Assembly (NCBI GenBank): GCA_047626155.1
Contig: JBLHRR010000041.1
Coordinates: 1-34,591 of the forward strand
Direction of reading: 5' to 3'
DNA length: 34,591 nucleotides
Source: CALGLS01 sp047626155
Lineage (GTDB): Bacteria; Bacteroidota; Bacteroidia; Chitinophagales; Saprospiraceae
Made by a program: the position numbers and the translations under genes. A model generated the notes under the pieces. That model saw only the letters and a program-made list of their open reading frames with translations. It was not told the DNA's origin and made no database searches. Below are positions 1-7,335 of the stretch, one piece after another. Every line of letters starts with the position of its first letter. Within the stretch, counting starts at the first letter, position 1.

Positions 1-30
1 TTTTTTTATTATGAATTTCTCTAACCAAGG

Positions 31-585
31 TTACAGCTCGAAGATGTAACGGTAACCCAAAGAAAGCGTCCAGAAGTTGTAAGTAAACGTTTCAAGTCCT
101 TCAACGCTTGGCTCTTTTCCTGCAAAATTATAAATGAATTCCATGAGGAATCCTCCAGCGACAAAGCCTACACGTGGAGAAACAGCAAGATTAATTCTAT
201 TATCCTTTCCTACAAGAACTGATTCATTCCCTGCAGAATCAACAATGAGAACTTCAGGTCTTACAATGTTAGATAAACCAAGTCCTAAGCCAGCAAATGG
301 GCTAAAACTATTATCAATAAAATAGTATTCTGCTTTTGCAAGAAACAAGTTAGCATTACGGATTTTCAGCTCATAAAAGCCGTTCTTATATCCGTGAAGG
401 TTGAAATTACCTTCACCTCCGACTGCAAGTTGAGGCGTTAAATAAACCGCTCCATCTACGAAGTAAGTCAATCCTCCAGATCCGTCCTCACCGATATCTC
501 CAGTCAACTTTGTAAACCCAGCACCACCACCAAGATAAATTTTTTCAATACAGATTTGTGCAAAAAGACCAGCGCTCATAAACAA
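31..585 (-). CDS. Outer-membrane beta-barrel family protein, signal peptide start disrupted
   Basis: The protein has alternating hydrophobic/polar strands, glycine-rich turns and a final aromatic-rich strand ending in Y-I-F-E-L, which is typical of small OmpA/OprF-like beta-barrels of Bacteroidota (PorT/outer_membrane_beta-barrel type). It would sit in the outer membrane; no specific substrate can be deduced. The listed start is a TTG inside a hydrophobic signal peptide. The frame remains open upstream and encodes N-K-I-N-L-L-I-A-F-C-L-F-M-S-A-G-L-F-A-Q, a good type I signal ending at the F-A-Q site, but no ATG occurs in that frame before a stop. An ATG at 629 is one base out of frame, with a four-A tract (623-626) directly after it; one more A would join ATG to the signal peptide. 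The gene is therefore either inactivated by a 1-base deletion or carries an assembly error. Barrel family: fairly sure. Start: uncertain. Confidence 0.7.
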   Translation of the reverse strand: MFMSAGLFAQICIEKIYLGGGAGFTKLTGDIGEDGSGGLTYFVDGAVYLTPQLAVGGEGNFNLHGYKNGFYELKIRNANLFLAKAEYYFIDNSFSPFAGLGLGLSNIVRPEVLIVDSAGNESVLVGKDNRINLAVSPRVGFVAGGFLMEFIYNFAGKEPSVEGLETFTYNFWTLSLGYRYIFEL

Positions 586-983
586 GCAAAAAGCGATTAA
601 TAAGTTTATTTTATTGTAAACATTTTCATATGTTTAGTTTTATAAATTATAGAATAAGATTAATCATAGATTTCATTAAACAAGGATAATACACCCTGAC
701 TACAGGGCTACAAGCCGCAAATATAATGTTTTTTTCATTGTTATAACATTATATTATATTCGTAAACATCAATCAATATCCATTTCATCTTTAACACACA
801 AAGAAAAAGCAGCAGCACAGTCATTCCCTTCACAGAATCTCCAACTATGCCACTGCTTTATTTCCTACTCGTCAAAAAAATAAAATCTTTATCATCTGGA
901 GAGGTAAAAATAGCCGCGTGTAAATACTGTTACCAACCTCTTCCATATGACCTAATGCTATAGTGTAATAGCTTAATTTTCTT

Positions 984-1256
984 TTAATAGTAATTGAAAA
1001 TAGATCTTGGCCAGGGTGTACCTGAAAGCATCATACACCCCGACCATTGATCTTGCAATACAATCACTGTACTTCCGTCTCTTTTGATAGAAGCATATTC
1101 TTTTGGTCCGTATATCTGACCTATGTATCTTTTATAGTTCTTTATTTTGCTAAAAAACAAACCATCGACAATGGCCTTTATCCCGAACGGGAACCTGGAG
1201 TAACATTCCTTTTTTCGAAACGCTCCTACCCTCCAGATCAGTCGACTCATTTTCAT
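984..1256 (-). CDS. Doubtful small hypothetical protein (about 90 aa)
   Basis: This is an open frame of 90 codons from an ATG at 1256 (M-K-M-S-R-L-I-W-R-V). It extends in frame to a TTG at 1340, but the extra N-terminus is low-complexity (Q-, S-, P-rich) and overlaps a hairpin-rich block. The product is basic, with aromatic and cysteine residues and no signal peptide. I do not recognise a family. It lies alone in a long gap and its composition differs from neighbouring proteins. It may be a chance frame or the remnant of an inserted element. Confidence 0.2.
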   Translation of the reverse strand: MKMSRLIWRVGAFRKKECYSRFPFGIKAIVDGLFFSKIKNYKRYIGQIYGPKEYASIKRDGSTVIVLQDQWSGCMMLSGTPWPRSIFNYY

Positions 1257-1739
1257 AGTTTTTTGTTGTTCTTCTAGCTGAGTTGACGATCTGTCGGGCC
1301 TGGAGGATTCGGGTGTTTGCTGTGTAGTTCCCCTAGTCAATTTCTTTACGAAGCCCCAAAGGGGTGGTGAACCTCTTGGTCCGAAGCCCGCTACGGTGAA
1401 GCTGTCGGAGCATCGGAGTTTAGTGATTTGGGCTTACCAAGAAGGTGTTTGTGTTTTCTAAAATCGATAGTATATATTGTATTCTTGCTGATTTTATTCG
1501 TTTGGTTAATTTCATTGGTGTTAGTGTTCTTTTTATTTATATAATCATATTGATTACTATTGTAACACAAATATACGCGAATAGGTTATTTAAATCCAAA
1601 CAAATAGATGTTTTTTTATTAAAAAAGTATTTACACACCCGTAACGATCGCAAATAGTTTACACATTCAGTAAAAGGGAAAGATTGCTATTTCTATAAAG
1701 GGCAGTATTTATCTCGAGGAAGGGCTTCAAATACAAAAA

Positions 1740-1796
1740 GCGCCGAGCACGCAGAACGAAACGCGTTTTATACGTTTTGTCCTGCGGCCTCGGCGC
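1740..1796. repeat. Long imperfect palindrome (REP-like intergenic element)
   Basis: Outer arms GCGCCGAG (1740-1747) and CTCGGCGC (1789-1796) pair perfectly. The inner arms CGCAGAACGAAACG and CGTTTTGTCCTGCG also pair, with a few mismatches, giving a hairpin of about 57 nt. It is much richer in GC than its surroundings and is followed by CTCTGCGTGAGG. No U-tract follows on either side, so it is not a simple terminator. It resembles dispersed intergenic palindromes of Bacteroidota genomes. Confidence 0.65.
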
Positions 1797-1934
1797 TCTC
1801 TGCGTGAGGAGTTGCGTTCGGGGACGCAGTCTAGTGTTCTACATATATCTACAATTAAGTAGCGCAGTCATTGAATTTACCAATATGTAATCTCCTCTTA
1901 CAGCGCAGGAGGGAATATGACATATTTACATGGG

Positions 1935-3623
1935 TCAACCAATTTTTGCAGCTACCAATTTAGCCACTTCTTTTTCCAACTTATCAGCCTTCGATGCCAG
2001 CTTCTTACCGTCTCGTAACACTTTGGCTACATATTTTTTATCCTCTAAATCCGCCGTATTGATTTTTACATTCATGAAGGCGCCATGGACTGCGGTGCGC
2101 GCGCATAAAGCACCGACACCTGCATCTGTAATAGAATTTGGATTTCCATCTTTAATCATGGCCAGTGAAAGGTCAAAAATCTGGAGAGACAATTCCATTA
2201 CCTTATAAGGAACTTCTATCGCGTATTTAGTAGCGGCCTGAACAGCTGCTTTACGGGTTACTTTTTCACTTTCATTTCCTTTCGGTAAACGGAAGGCTGC
2301 AATGATCGCATTAAAGGAATTCGTATCTTCATCTACCATTTTCAAAAGAGCATCTTTCAAACGCTGGCCTTCTGCGGCATGCGTGGAAAACTCCTCCCAT
2401 CGGCTGTCCCAACCGCGCTTATGAGAAGAAAGGTTCGCGACCATGGTTGCCAAGGAAACACCCAAGGCTCCGACATAGGCAGCAATGGATCCGCCTCCTG
2501 GCGCCATTGATTCAGAAGCCGTTTCATCTGCGAAGCTTCTTAAATTCATTGCCAACAGTGGAGCAGTGTCTGCGCCTTCCAATTGGTATTCTATTATTTT
2601 TTTCTGTGGATCGAATTCGCTCAACTCATCTAGACCTAGAGATTTGGCAGCGATCTTAATAATTTCTGCATCAGATACGCCTATTGATCGTTCTTGTTTT
2701 TTCAGGAAGTAGCGACCTGCGTCGAGCATTACCTGTAATGGAACCAAACCTACTAATTCGGAACCGGTTACCCGCATCCCTCTTTTATTCGCAGACTTGC
2801 AGCATTCTTCAAAGACTTTATGAAGCGGTGAGATATTAATGTCTGTCAGATTCATAGAGATTTGCGCTATGCCATATTCTTCTATAAACCAACCAATACC
2901 TTTTACCGATTTACAAGCTCCGGGTACGCGTTGTGGATTTCCCTTTTTGTCTTTCACTATTGCTCCAGTAATTGGATTTCCTTTACGTTTCGCTCGACCC
3001 TGTTCACGTACATCAAATGCAACAGAGTTCGCGCGACGAACGGAAGTCGTATTCAGGTTTACATTATAAGCGATCAAAAAACCACGTGCTCCTATAGCTG
3101 TTGCTCCTGACTTTGCATTGAATTTAGAAGGGCCATAATCTGGCTTCCATTCTGCTTTCCCTAATTTCTCAGGAAGGGCTTCATATTCTCCTGCGCGGAT
3201 GGTAGCCAGATTACGCCAAGCTTTTTTAGTGGCCGCTGACTCATACATATAAAATGGAATCTCCAAATTTTGTCCAGCACGTTCCCCTAGTTTGTGGGCG
3301 TATTCTGCGGTCTCTTCCATTGTGATATTCGCAATTGGAATCAATGGACAAACATCAGTAGCGCCCATTCGAGGGTGCTCTCCTTCTTGCTTGCTCATGT
3401 CGATGACTTCACTTGCTTTTTTCATCGCCTGATAAGCGGCTTCAATAACCGGCTCTGGCTCTCCTACAAAAGTGACTACCGTTCGGTTGGTTGCTTTTCC
3501 AGGATCAACGTCTAAGAGTTTGACGCCGTCTACAGCTTCAATCACATCCGTGATTTGTTTGATAATGGAAAGGTCGCGACCTTCACTGAAGTTTGGGACG
3601 CATTCTATGAGTTGCTTATTCAT
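1935..3623 (-). CDS. ftcD: Bifunctional glutamate formimidoyltransferase / formimidotetrahydrofolate cyclodeaminase
   Basis: A 562-residue cytoplasmic enzyme of the last steps of histidine degradation. It moves the formimino group from N-formimino-L-glutamate to tetrahydrofolate, then deaminates and cyclises it to 5,10-methenyl-THF. Residues 1 to about 325 are the formiminotransferase N- and C-subdomains, opening with E-C-V-P-N-F-S-E-G and containing H83 in H-P-R-M-G-A-T-D, which matches the catalytic His82 of the mammalian enzyme. From about residue 345 the all-helical cyclodeaminase domain follows, with the hallmark A-P-G-G-G-S-I-A-A-Y near residue 370. The length fits the fused vertebrate/Bacteroidota form rather than the separate bacterial subunits. 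The ATG at 3623 gives the full conserved N-terminus. A terminator and an inverted repeat separate it from kynU upstream, so it is probably transcribed on its own. No other hut genes are in the window. Confidence 0.96.
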   Translation of the reverse strand: MNKQLIECVPNFSEGRDLSIIKQITDVIEAVDGVKLLDVDPGKATNRTVVTFVGEPEPVIEAAYQAMKKASEVIDMSKQEGEHPRMGATDVCPLIPIANITMEETAEYAHKLGERAGQNLEIPFYMYESAATKKAWRNLATIRAGEYEALPEKLGKAEWKPDYGPSKFNAKSGATAIGARGFLIAYNVNLNTTSVRRANSVAFDVREQGRAKRKGNPITGAIVKDKKGNPQRVPGACKSVKGIGWFIEEYGIAQISMNLTDINISPLHKVFEECCKSANKRGMRVTGSELVGLVPLQVMLDAGRYFLKKQERSIGVSDAEIIKIAAKSLGLDELSEFDPQKKIIEYQLEGADTAPLLAMNLRSFADETASESMAPGGGSIAAYVGALGVSLATMVANLSSHKRGWDSRWEEFSTHAAEGQRLKDALLKMVDEDTNSFNAIIAAFRLPKGNESEKVTRKAAVQAATKYAIEVPYKVMELSLQIFDLSLAMIKDGNPNSITDAGVGALCARTAVHGAFMNVKINTADLEDKKYVAKVLRDGKKLASKADKLEKEVAKLVAAKIG

Positions 3624-3723
3624 TGTTTTATTATTGTTTTATTAAATAAGGTGTTGCCTTTTTGAATTGTGAATTTAGGGTTTTTATTAGTAAAGGGAAG
3701 TAGCGGTCTTACCAACTCTTCTA

Positions 3724-3762
3724 ATTAAAAGAAAAATGGCTTGATTTGAAACCAAGCCATTC
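3724..3762 (-). terminator. Rho-independent terminator downstream of kynU
   Basis: Read on the minus strand, a perfect 9-bp stem AATGGCTTG / CAAGCCATT (3753-3761 and 3735-3743) with a 9-nt loop is followed at once by TTTCTTTT. It lies after kynU and before ftcD, so it should separate the two transcripts. Confidence 0.8.
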
Positions 3763-3810
3763 GTGAATTTATATTTTAAAGGATTCGATGAATTATCGAA
3801 ATTTAGCTTT

Positions 3811-3859
3811 CTTATTGAGTAATATTTATGAAAACAGTCGATAAGTATTACTCAATAAG
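3811..3859. repeat. Perfect 14-bp inverted repeat between kynU and ftcD
   Basis: CTTATTGAGTAATA (3811-3824) and TATTACTCAATAAG (3846-3859) are exact reverse complements separated by 21 nt. There is no U-tract on either side, so it is not a typical terminator. It could be an mRNA-stabilising 3' hairpin of the kynU transcript or a protein-binding palindrome. Confidence 0.75.
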
Positions 3860-3879
3860 ATGAAAGCGCGTAATGATAT

Positions 3880-5169
3880 TTACTTCCTCCCCAACAACTC
3901 CACAAAACGATGCACATCCTCAAAAGAGTTATACATCGGCATTGCCGCCACCCGAATCACATTTGGCTCCCGCCAATCTGCCACTACTCCATTTTCTGCC
4001 AGATAATTAAATAACTCCTTACCGTCTGGTCCTGTCAGAATGGATACTTGGCAACCTCTGTCATCGTCGCCTTTTGGGGTGATGATTTTGAAATTAGCGC
4101 CTCTTTTATTCAACTTTTCTATGAGGTAGCGCATGTAACCGCTGAGCTTCAATCCTTTTCGGCGCAAGGCATCCATCCCGGCTTCTTCAAACATATCGAG
4201 GCTGACTTTGTGTGCCGCGCAACTTAAAATAGGGACATTACTCAGCTGCCACCCTGCGGCGCCTTTCATTGGTACAAATCCTTTTTCCATTAGAAATCGA
4301 CGATCTTCATCGTGTCCCCACCAGCCCGCAAAACGAGGAAGCTCTGGATTATCTGCATGCTTCTCATGTACGAAAACACCACTTGGACCTCCAGGACCAG
4401 AGTTCAAATATTTGTAAGAACACCAGGTAGCAAAATCTACGTTCCAATCGTGTAACTTTAAGGGAACGTTTCCTGCGGTATGCGCCAGGTCAAAACCAAC
4501 CATAGCTCCGATACTGTGCCCTGCTTTTGTGATCGCAGGCATATCAAAAAATTGTCCGGTATAGTAATTCACACCGCTGAACATCACCAGCGCAACTGAT
4601 GATCCTTCTTTTTTTATGACTTCTAAAATATCAGCTGTCCGCAGGGATTCTTCTCCTTCACGTGGCATTACTTCTACGATGGCTTCCGCCGGATCGAAGC
4701 CGTGGAAACGAGCTTGCGACTCCATTGCATATTGATCAGAAGGGAAAGCTCCTCCTTCCATAATAATCTTAAATCGCTTTTTAGTTGGGCGATAGAAAGA
4801 AATCATCAATAAATGTAAATTTGTTGTTAGCGTATTCATCACTACCACTTCACCTTTCCGTGCACCAACTAACTTTGCAGATTGCTTTTGCAAAAACCGG
4901 TGGTAATACATCCAAGGCATTTCCCCTCGAAAATGGCCTTCTACTGCATGTGTTTTCCAGTGTTCCAATTCTGCATCTAAGGCTGCTTTGATTCCTTTGG
5001 GTTGAAGCCCCAGGGAATTTCCGCAGAGGTAAATTGAATCTTCACCATTATGTTGTGGAAAGTAAAATTGAGAACGGAAGTCTTTGAGTGGATCGGAGAC
5101 ATCCATTTTTTTAGCAAAGGAAAGTTTATCATCATAAATGACTCCTGTGCTGATTGGTTCGTATGACAT
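3880..5169 (-). CDS. kynU: Kynureninase
   Basis: A 429-residue PLP enzyme (aminotransferase class V fold) that cleaves L-kynurenine to anthranilate and alanine, or 3-hydroxykynurenine to 3-hydroxyanthranilate, in tryptophan catabolism and bacterial de novo NAD synthesis. The PLP lysine is K253 in C-S-Y-K-Y-L-N-S-G-P-G-G. The cofactor aspartate is in F-D-L-A-H-T-A-G (D227). The N-terminal L-C-G-N-S-L-G-L-Q-P-K substrate/PLP loop and the C-terminal G-C-Q-V-S and A-D-W-R-E-P-N segments are all present. Length and termini match the family, so it looks intact. It sits between two enzymes of unrelated pathways, with a palindromic element upstream and a terminator downstream, and is likely monocistronic. 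No kmo or haaO genes are visible here, so which branch it serves cannot be told. Confidence 0.97.
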   Translation of the reverse strand: MSYEPISTGVIYDDKLSFAKKMDVSDPLKDFRSQFYFPQHNGEDSIYLCGNSLGLQPKGIKAALDAELEHWKTHAVEGHFRGEMPWMYYHRFLQKQSAKLVGARKGEVVVMNTLTTNLHLLMISFYRPTKKRFKIIMEGGAFPSDQYAMESQARFHGFDPAEAIVEVMPREGEESLRTADILEVIKKEGSSVALVMFSGVNYYTGQFFDMPAITKAGHSIGAMVGFDLAHTAGNVPLKLHDWNVDFATWCSYKYLNSGPGGPSGVFVHEKHADNPELPRFAGWWGHDEDRRFLMEKGFVPMKGAAGWQLSNVPILSCAAHKVSLDMFEEAGMDALRRKGLKLSGYMRYLIEKLNKRGANFKIITPKGDDDRGCQVSILTGPDGKELFNYLAENGVVADWREPNVIRVAAMPMYNSFEDVHRFVELLGRK

Positions 5170-5243
5170 GTAGTTCTTTTGTTATGTTTTAATCAAATAA
5201 GCCTTTAGGGGAGATTGTGTGTTAACTTGATTTGATATTTTTA

Positions 5244-5305
5244 GGTAACCGCAACGACGCTACGAATACGCTACGTTGCGACTTCTTTGCGTCCTTGCGG
5301 TTACC
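5244..5305. repeat. Imperfect palindromic intergenic repeat
   Basis: GGTAACCGCAACGACGC (5244-5260) pairs with GCGTCCTTGCGGTTACC (5289-5305) at 16 of 17 positions. The interior contains a second short motif, CGCTACG, repeated. It fills most of the kynU-ogt gap. The arm wording (ACCGCAA.GACGC) is close to that of the element at 5912-5996, suggesting one dispersed family. Confidence 0.7.
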
Positions 5306-5311
5306 ATCTGT

Positions 5312-5800
5312 TTATTCAAATAATGAACCTTGCTCTGCGAAGCTTTTTGGGTTCTCTAATTGTAATAATTGCCGTTTGACTTCCAGGCCATAAAAGTAAC
5401 CTTGTAGGTCGCCGTTCTTTGCAATAACTCTATGGCAGGGTACAATGATCGCGATGGGGTTGTTGCGATTCGCCAAGCCGACGGCTCTTACTGCTTTTGG
5501 ATTATCGATTTTCTCCGCGATGGTTGCGTAATTCGTTGTTCGACCATATGGAATTTGGATTAGCTCATTCCAGACGGATTGGTTGAATTCCGTATTTCCA
5601 CTCCAGTCTAAAGCAAGATCGAAATCTTCTCTCTTGCCGTCGAAGTACTCTGTAAGTTGATCCGCACAGTCCGAAAGTACTTTTGGTACCTCTTTAGAAT
5701 CCTGACCTGCTGCATCTACTTTTTTCACGGAAGAAATTCCGTTTTTGGAGCCCTTAATTTCGAGGCATCCGATTGGTGATTTATGGTATATTTTTGACAT
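5312..5800 (-). CDS. ogt: Methylated-DNA--[protein]-cysteine S-methyltransferase
   Basis: A 162-residue suicidal repair protein that takes the alkyl group from O6-alkylguanine (and O4-alkylthymine) onto its own cysteine. The acceptor is C122 in I-V-P-C-H-R-V-I. The preceding helix-turn-helix region holds Y-G-R-T-T-N-Y-A-T-I-A and the arginine finger in A-V-R-A-V-G (about R105). The N-terminal RNaseH-like half (1-70) is poorly conserved, as usual. Length and layout match Ogt rather than Ada, as there is no AraC domain. The ATG at 5800 is used; no extension is needed. Both sides are flanked by palindromic intergenic elements. Activity is confidently predicted from the motif. Confidence 0.96.
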   Translation of the reverse strand: MSKIYHKSPIGCLEIKGSKNGISSVKKVDAAGQDSKEVPKVLSDCADQLTEYFDGKREDFDLALDWSGNTEFNQSVWNELIQIPYGRTTNYATIAEKIDNPKAVRAVGLANRNNPIAIIVPCHRVIAKNGDLQGYFYGLEVKRQLLQLENPKSFAEQGSLFE

Positions 5801-5911
5801 GCATTAAAGTTAAGAAATCTTTGGATTTTTGATAGGATTCGGGCAGGGGATTTTTCAGATAAATGATTTTGTATGGTGACCGACTTAGATTGGCGTTCCG
5901 CCATTTATATA

Positions 5912-5996
5912 TTTTTACCGCAAAGGGGCAAAGAAACGCAAAGAAAGTGTTTTCCATAAATTTAACGTTGCGAACCTTTGCGCCTTTACGGTAAAA
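5912..5996. repeat. Imperfect palindromic intergenic repeat
   Basis: The left arm from TTTTTACCGCAAAGGGGC (5912 onward) pairs with the right arm ending GCGCCTTTACGGTAAAAT (to 5996), with a few mismatches. The inner parts GCAAAGAAACGCAAAG and CGTTGCGAACCTTTGCG extend the stem. Such 'CCGCAAAG...CTTTGCGG' hairpins are common between genes in Bacteroidota (general knowledge). A 76-codon open frame across it is a by-product of the repeat. Confidence 0.7.
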
Positions 5997-6053
5997 TAAT
6001 TCATTTGACAAAATGAATTCACTTAGAGTCTTTTTATTAGTATTTCACAAAAA

Positions 6054-6827
6054 TCAATTAAACAAATATCCAAATACCCCAAACATCTTTAGCAAAGCCA
6101 AAACCACGACGACTACCAACAAGCGATAAGCCCATACATCTGCTCCTGGAAAACGAGAAGCGAAGGTCGCGGCCAACCAGCCCCCAGTGGCTTGTCCTAC
6201 CGCCAGTACTAAACCGATCTCCCAATCAATCAACCCTTTCCACTGGAAAACGGCGATGACAAAAACGGTATATAGCATAACGACGAATATTTTTACGGCA
6301 TTTGCTTCTATAATACTGTAACGGGCAACCAAAACCATAATGGCCAAAAAGAATACGCCCATGCCCATTTGGATAAAACCGCCATAAAATCCCAGTGCTA
6401 AAAATAGGGGAATGGCAATAAATGGATTTAGTTTTTTATCTGGATTGCTCTCCTGCAACCAGCGTTTTGGCTTGACCAGAATAACAACAAGCATGGCCAA
6501 CATCAGAAAGCGAAAAATGGATTTGAATTGTTCACTACTTACCCAGACGGCTACAAAAACACCAATGATTGCCCCGAGCGTCACCCAGCAAATGATCCAC
6601 TTACTGCGACCGATATTTAGCTTGCCGTGTTTGTAAAAGGTGTAGGATCCCGTAACACCTTGAGCCAGTACTCCGATGCGGTTGGTGCCATTGGCTATAT
6701 TACCAGGAAGACCGAGTACTTCTGTTAGAATACTCAAGGTAATGGCCGAACCATTCCCCGCTAAGGTGTTGAGCATGCCTGCGAAGAGGCCGCCGATAAC
6801 GGCGATGAGGATGTGGAGTGGGTCCAT
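6054..6827 (-). CDS. TSUP (TauE/SafE) family membrane permease
   Basis: A 257-residue integral membrane protein with about seven to eight hydrophobic segments, in two halves as usual for the TauE/SafE (TSUP, DUF81) family. The first half carries the family hallmark G-G-L-F-A-G-M-L-N-T-L-A-G-N-G-S near residues 14-29; the second half repeats a related loop, G-G-F-I-Q-M-G-M-G-V, around 150. The family exports or imports sulfur-containing organic anions (sulfite, sulfoacetate, taurine breakdown products) or other anions; the substrate here cannot be deduced. Its start lies 4 bp after the stop of the epimerase gene upstream, so the two are very likely co-transcribed, although no functional link is obvious. 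Confidence 0.88.
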   Translation of the reverse strand: MDPLHILIAVIGGLFAGMLNTLAGNGSAITLSILTEVLGLPGNIANGTNRIGVLAQGVTGSYTFYKHGKLNIGRSKWIICWVTLGAIIGVFVAVWVSSEQFKSIFRFLMLAMLVVILVKPKRWLQESNPDKKLNPFIAIPLFLALGFYGGFIQMGMGVFFLAIMVLVARYSIIEANAVKIFVVMLYTVFVIAVFQWKGLIDWEIGLVLAVGQATGGWLAATFASRFPGADVWAYRLLVVVVVLALLKMFGVFGYLFN

Positions 6828-6831
6828 AGTT

Positions 6832-7233
6832 TTACTTTATCTCCTGACACAATTCAATCAAAATCCCATTCGCCGATTTAGGATGCAGGAAAGCCACCAA
6901 TTTATTATCAGCTCCTTTTTTTGGTTTGTCATTGATGATTCGGAAACCTTCTTTTTCCAAGCGTTCCATTTCTTTATAGATGTCTTTTACCTCAAAAGCG
7001 ATGTGGTGAATACCTTCTCCCCTTTTCTCTAAGTATTTTGCAATGGCGCTATCCGGATGAGTGGCTTCCAGTAATTCTATTTTGGTTCGACCTACTTTAA
7101 AGAAAGAAGTGTTTACCTGTTCTGAATCTACACTTTCCATTTTGTAGTGGCTTTTGCCAAAAAGCTTTTCGAAGAGTTCGTTGCTATTTTCTAAGTCTTT
7201 AACGGCGATGCCGATGTGTTCTAGTTTGAGCAT
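6832..7233 (-). CDS. mce: Methylmalonyl-CoA epimerase
   Basis: A 133-residue vicinal-oxygen-chelate (glyoxalase-fold) protein. It converts (S)- and (R)-methylmalonyl-CoA, linking propionyl-CoA to succinyl-CoA through methylmalonyl-CoA mutase. The first beta-alpha-beta unit begins L-E-H-I-G-I-A-V-K-D-L with metal ligand H6. Q39 lies in the position of the second ligand. G-E-G-I-H-H-I-A-F (H76/H77) provides the third, and E127 in I-L-I-E-L-C-Q the fourth. The length is exactly that of bacterial epimerases. The ATG at 7233 is the natural start. It overlaps no neighbour and is followed after 4 bp by the TSUP permease, probably in one transcript. The mutase genes are not in the window. Confidence 0.94.
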   Translation of the reverse strand: MLKLEHIGIAVKDLENSNELFEKLFGKSHYKMESVDSEQVNTSFFKVGRTKIELLEATHPDSAIAKYLEKRGEGIHHIAFEVKDIYKEMERLEKEGFRIINDKPKKGADNKLVAFLHPKSANGILIELCQEIK

Positions 7234-7250
7234 GGTTTGTTTTTTATGGT

Positions 7251-7315
7251 AGACGATTTTACGGTAGACGGTGGACGGACCTACGATCGCGGGAACCGTC
7301 TCCCGTAAATCGTCT
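7251..7315. repeat. Imperfect palindromic intergenic repeat
   Basis: AGACGATTTTACGGTAGACG (7251-7270) pairs with the reverse complement of CGTCTCCCGTAAATCGTCT (7297-7315), apart from one inserted base and one mismatch. It lies between the Lrp-type gene (upstream) and mce (downstream) on the minus strand. Its wording differs from the other palindromes in the window, so it belongs to a second family. No U-tract follows. Confidence 0.65.
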
Positions 7316-7335
7316 TTCTGCTAATGTAAAGAAAA

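Larger units (their letters stand above)
586..1934. other. Long mostly non-coding gap
   Basis: About 1.35 kb separates the barrel protein from ftcD. I see no convincing conserved gene. The gap holds a low-confidence reading frame at 984-1256 (minus), a GC-richer block with hairpin potential around 1300-1440, a plus-strand frame at 1445-1657 whose only notable feature is one hydrophobic segment, and a GC-rich long hairpin at 1740-1796. The rest is AT-rich sequence without recognisable structure. Confidence 0.5.

Noticed and set aside
1445..1657. 70-codon plus-strand frame with one hydrophobic stretch
   Set aside because: A/T-rich sequence readily produces such Ile/Leu/Phe-rich frames; nothing else supports a gene.
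5781..6011. 76-codon minus-strand frame upstream of ogt
   Set aside because: It overlaps the ogt start and a palindromic intergenic element; the translated sequence has no protein-like pattern.
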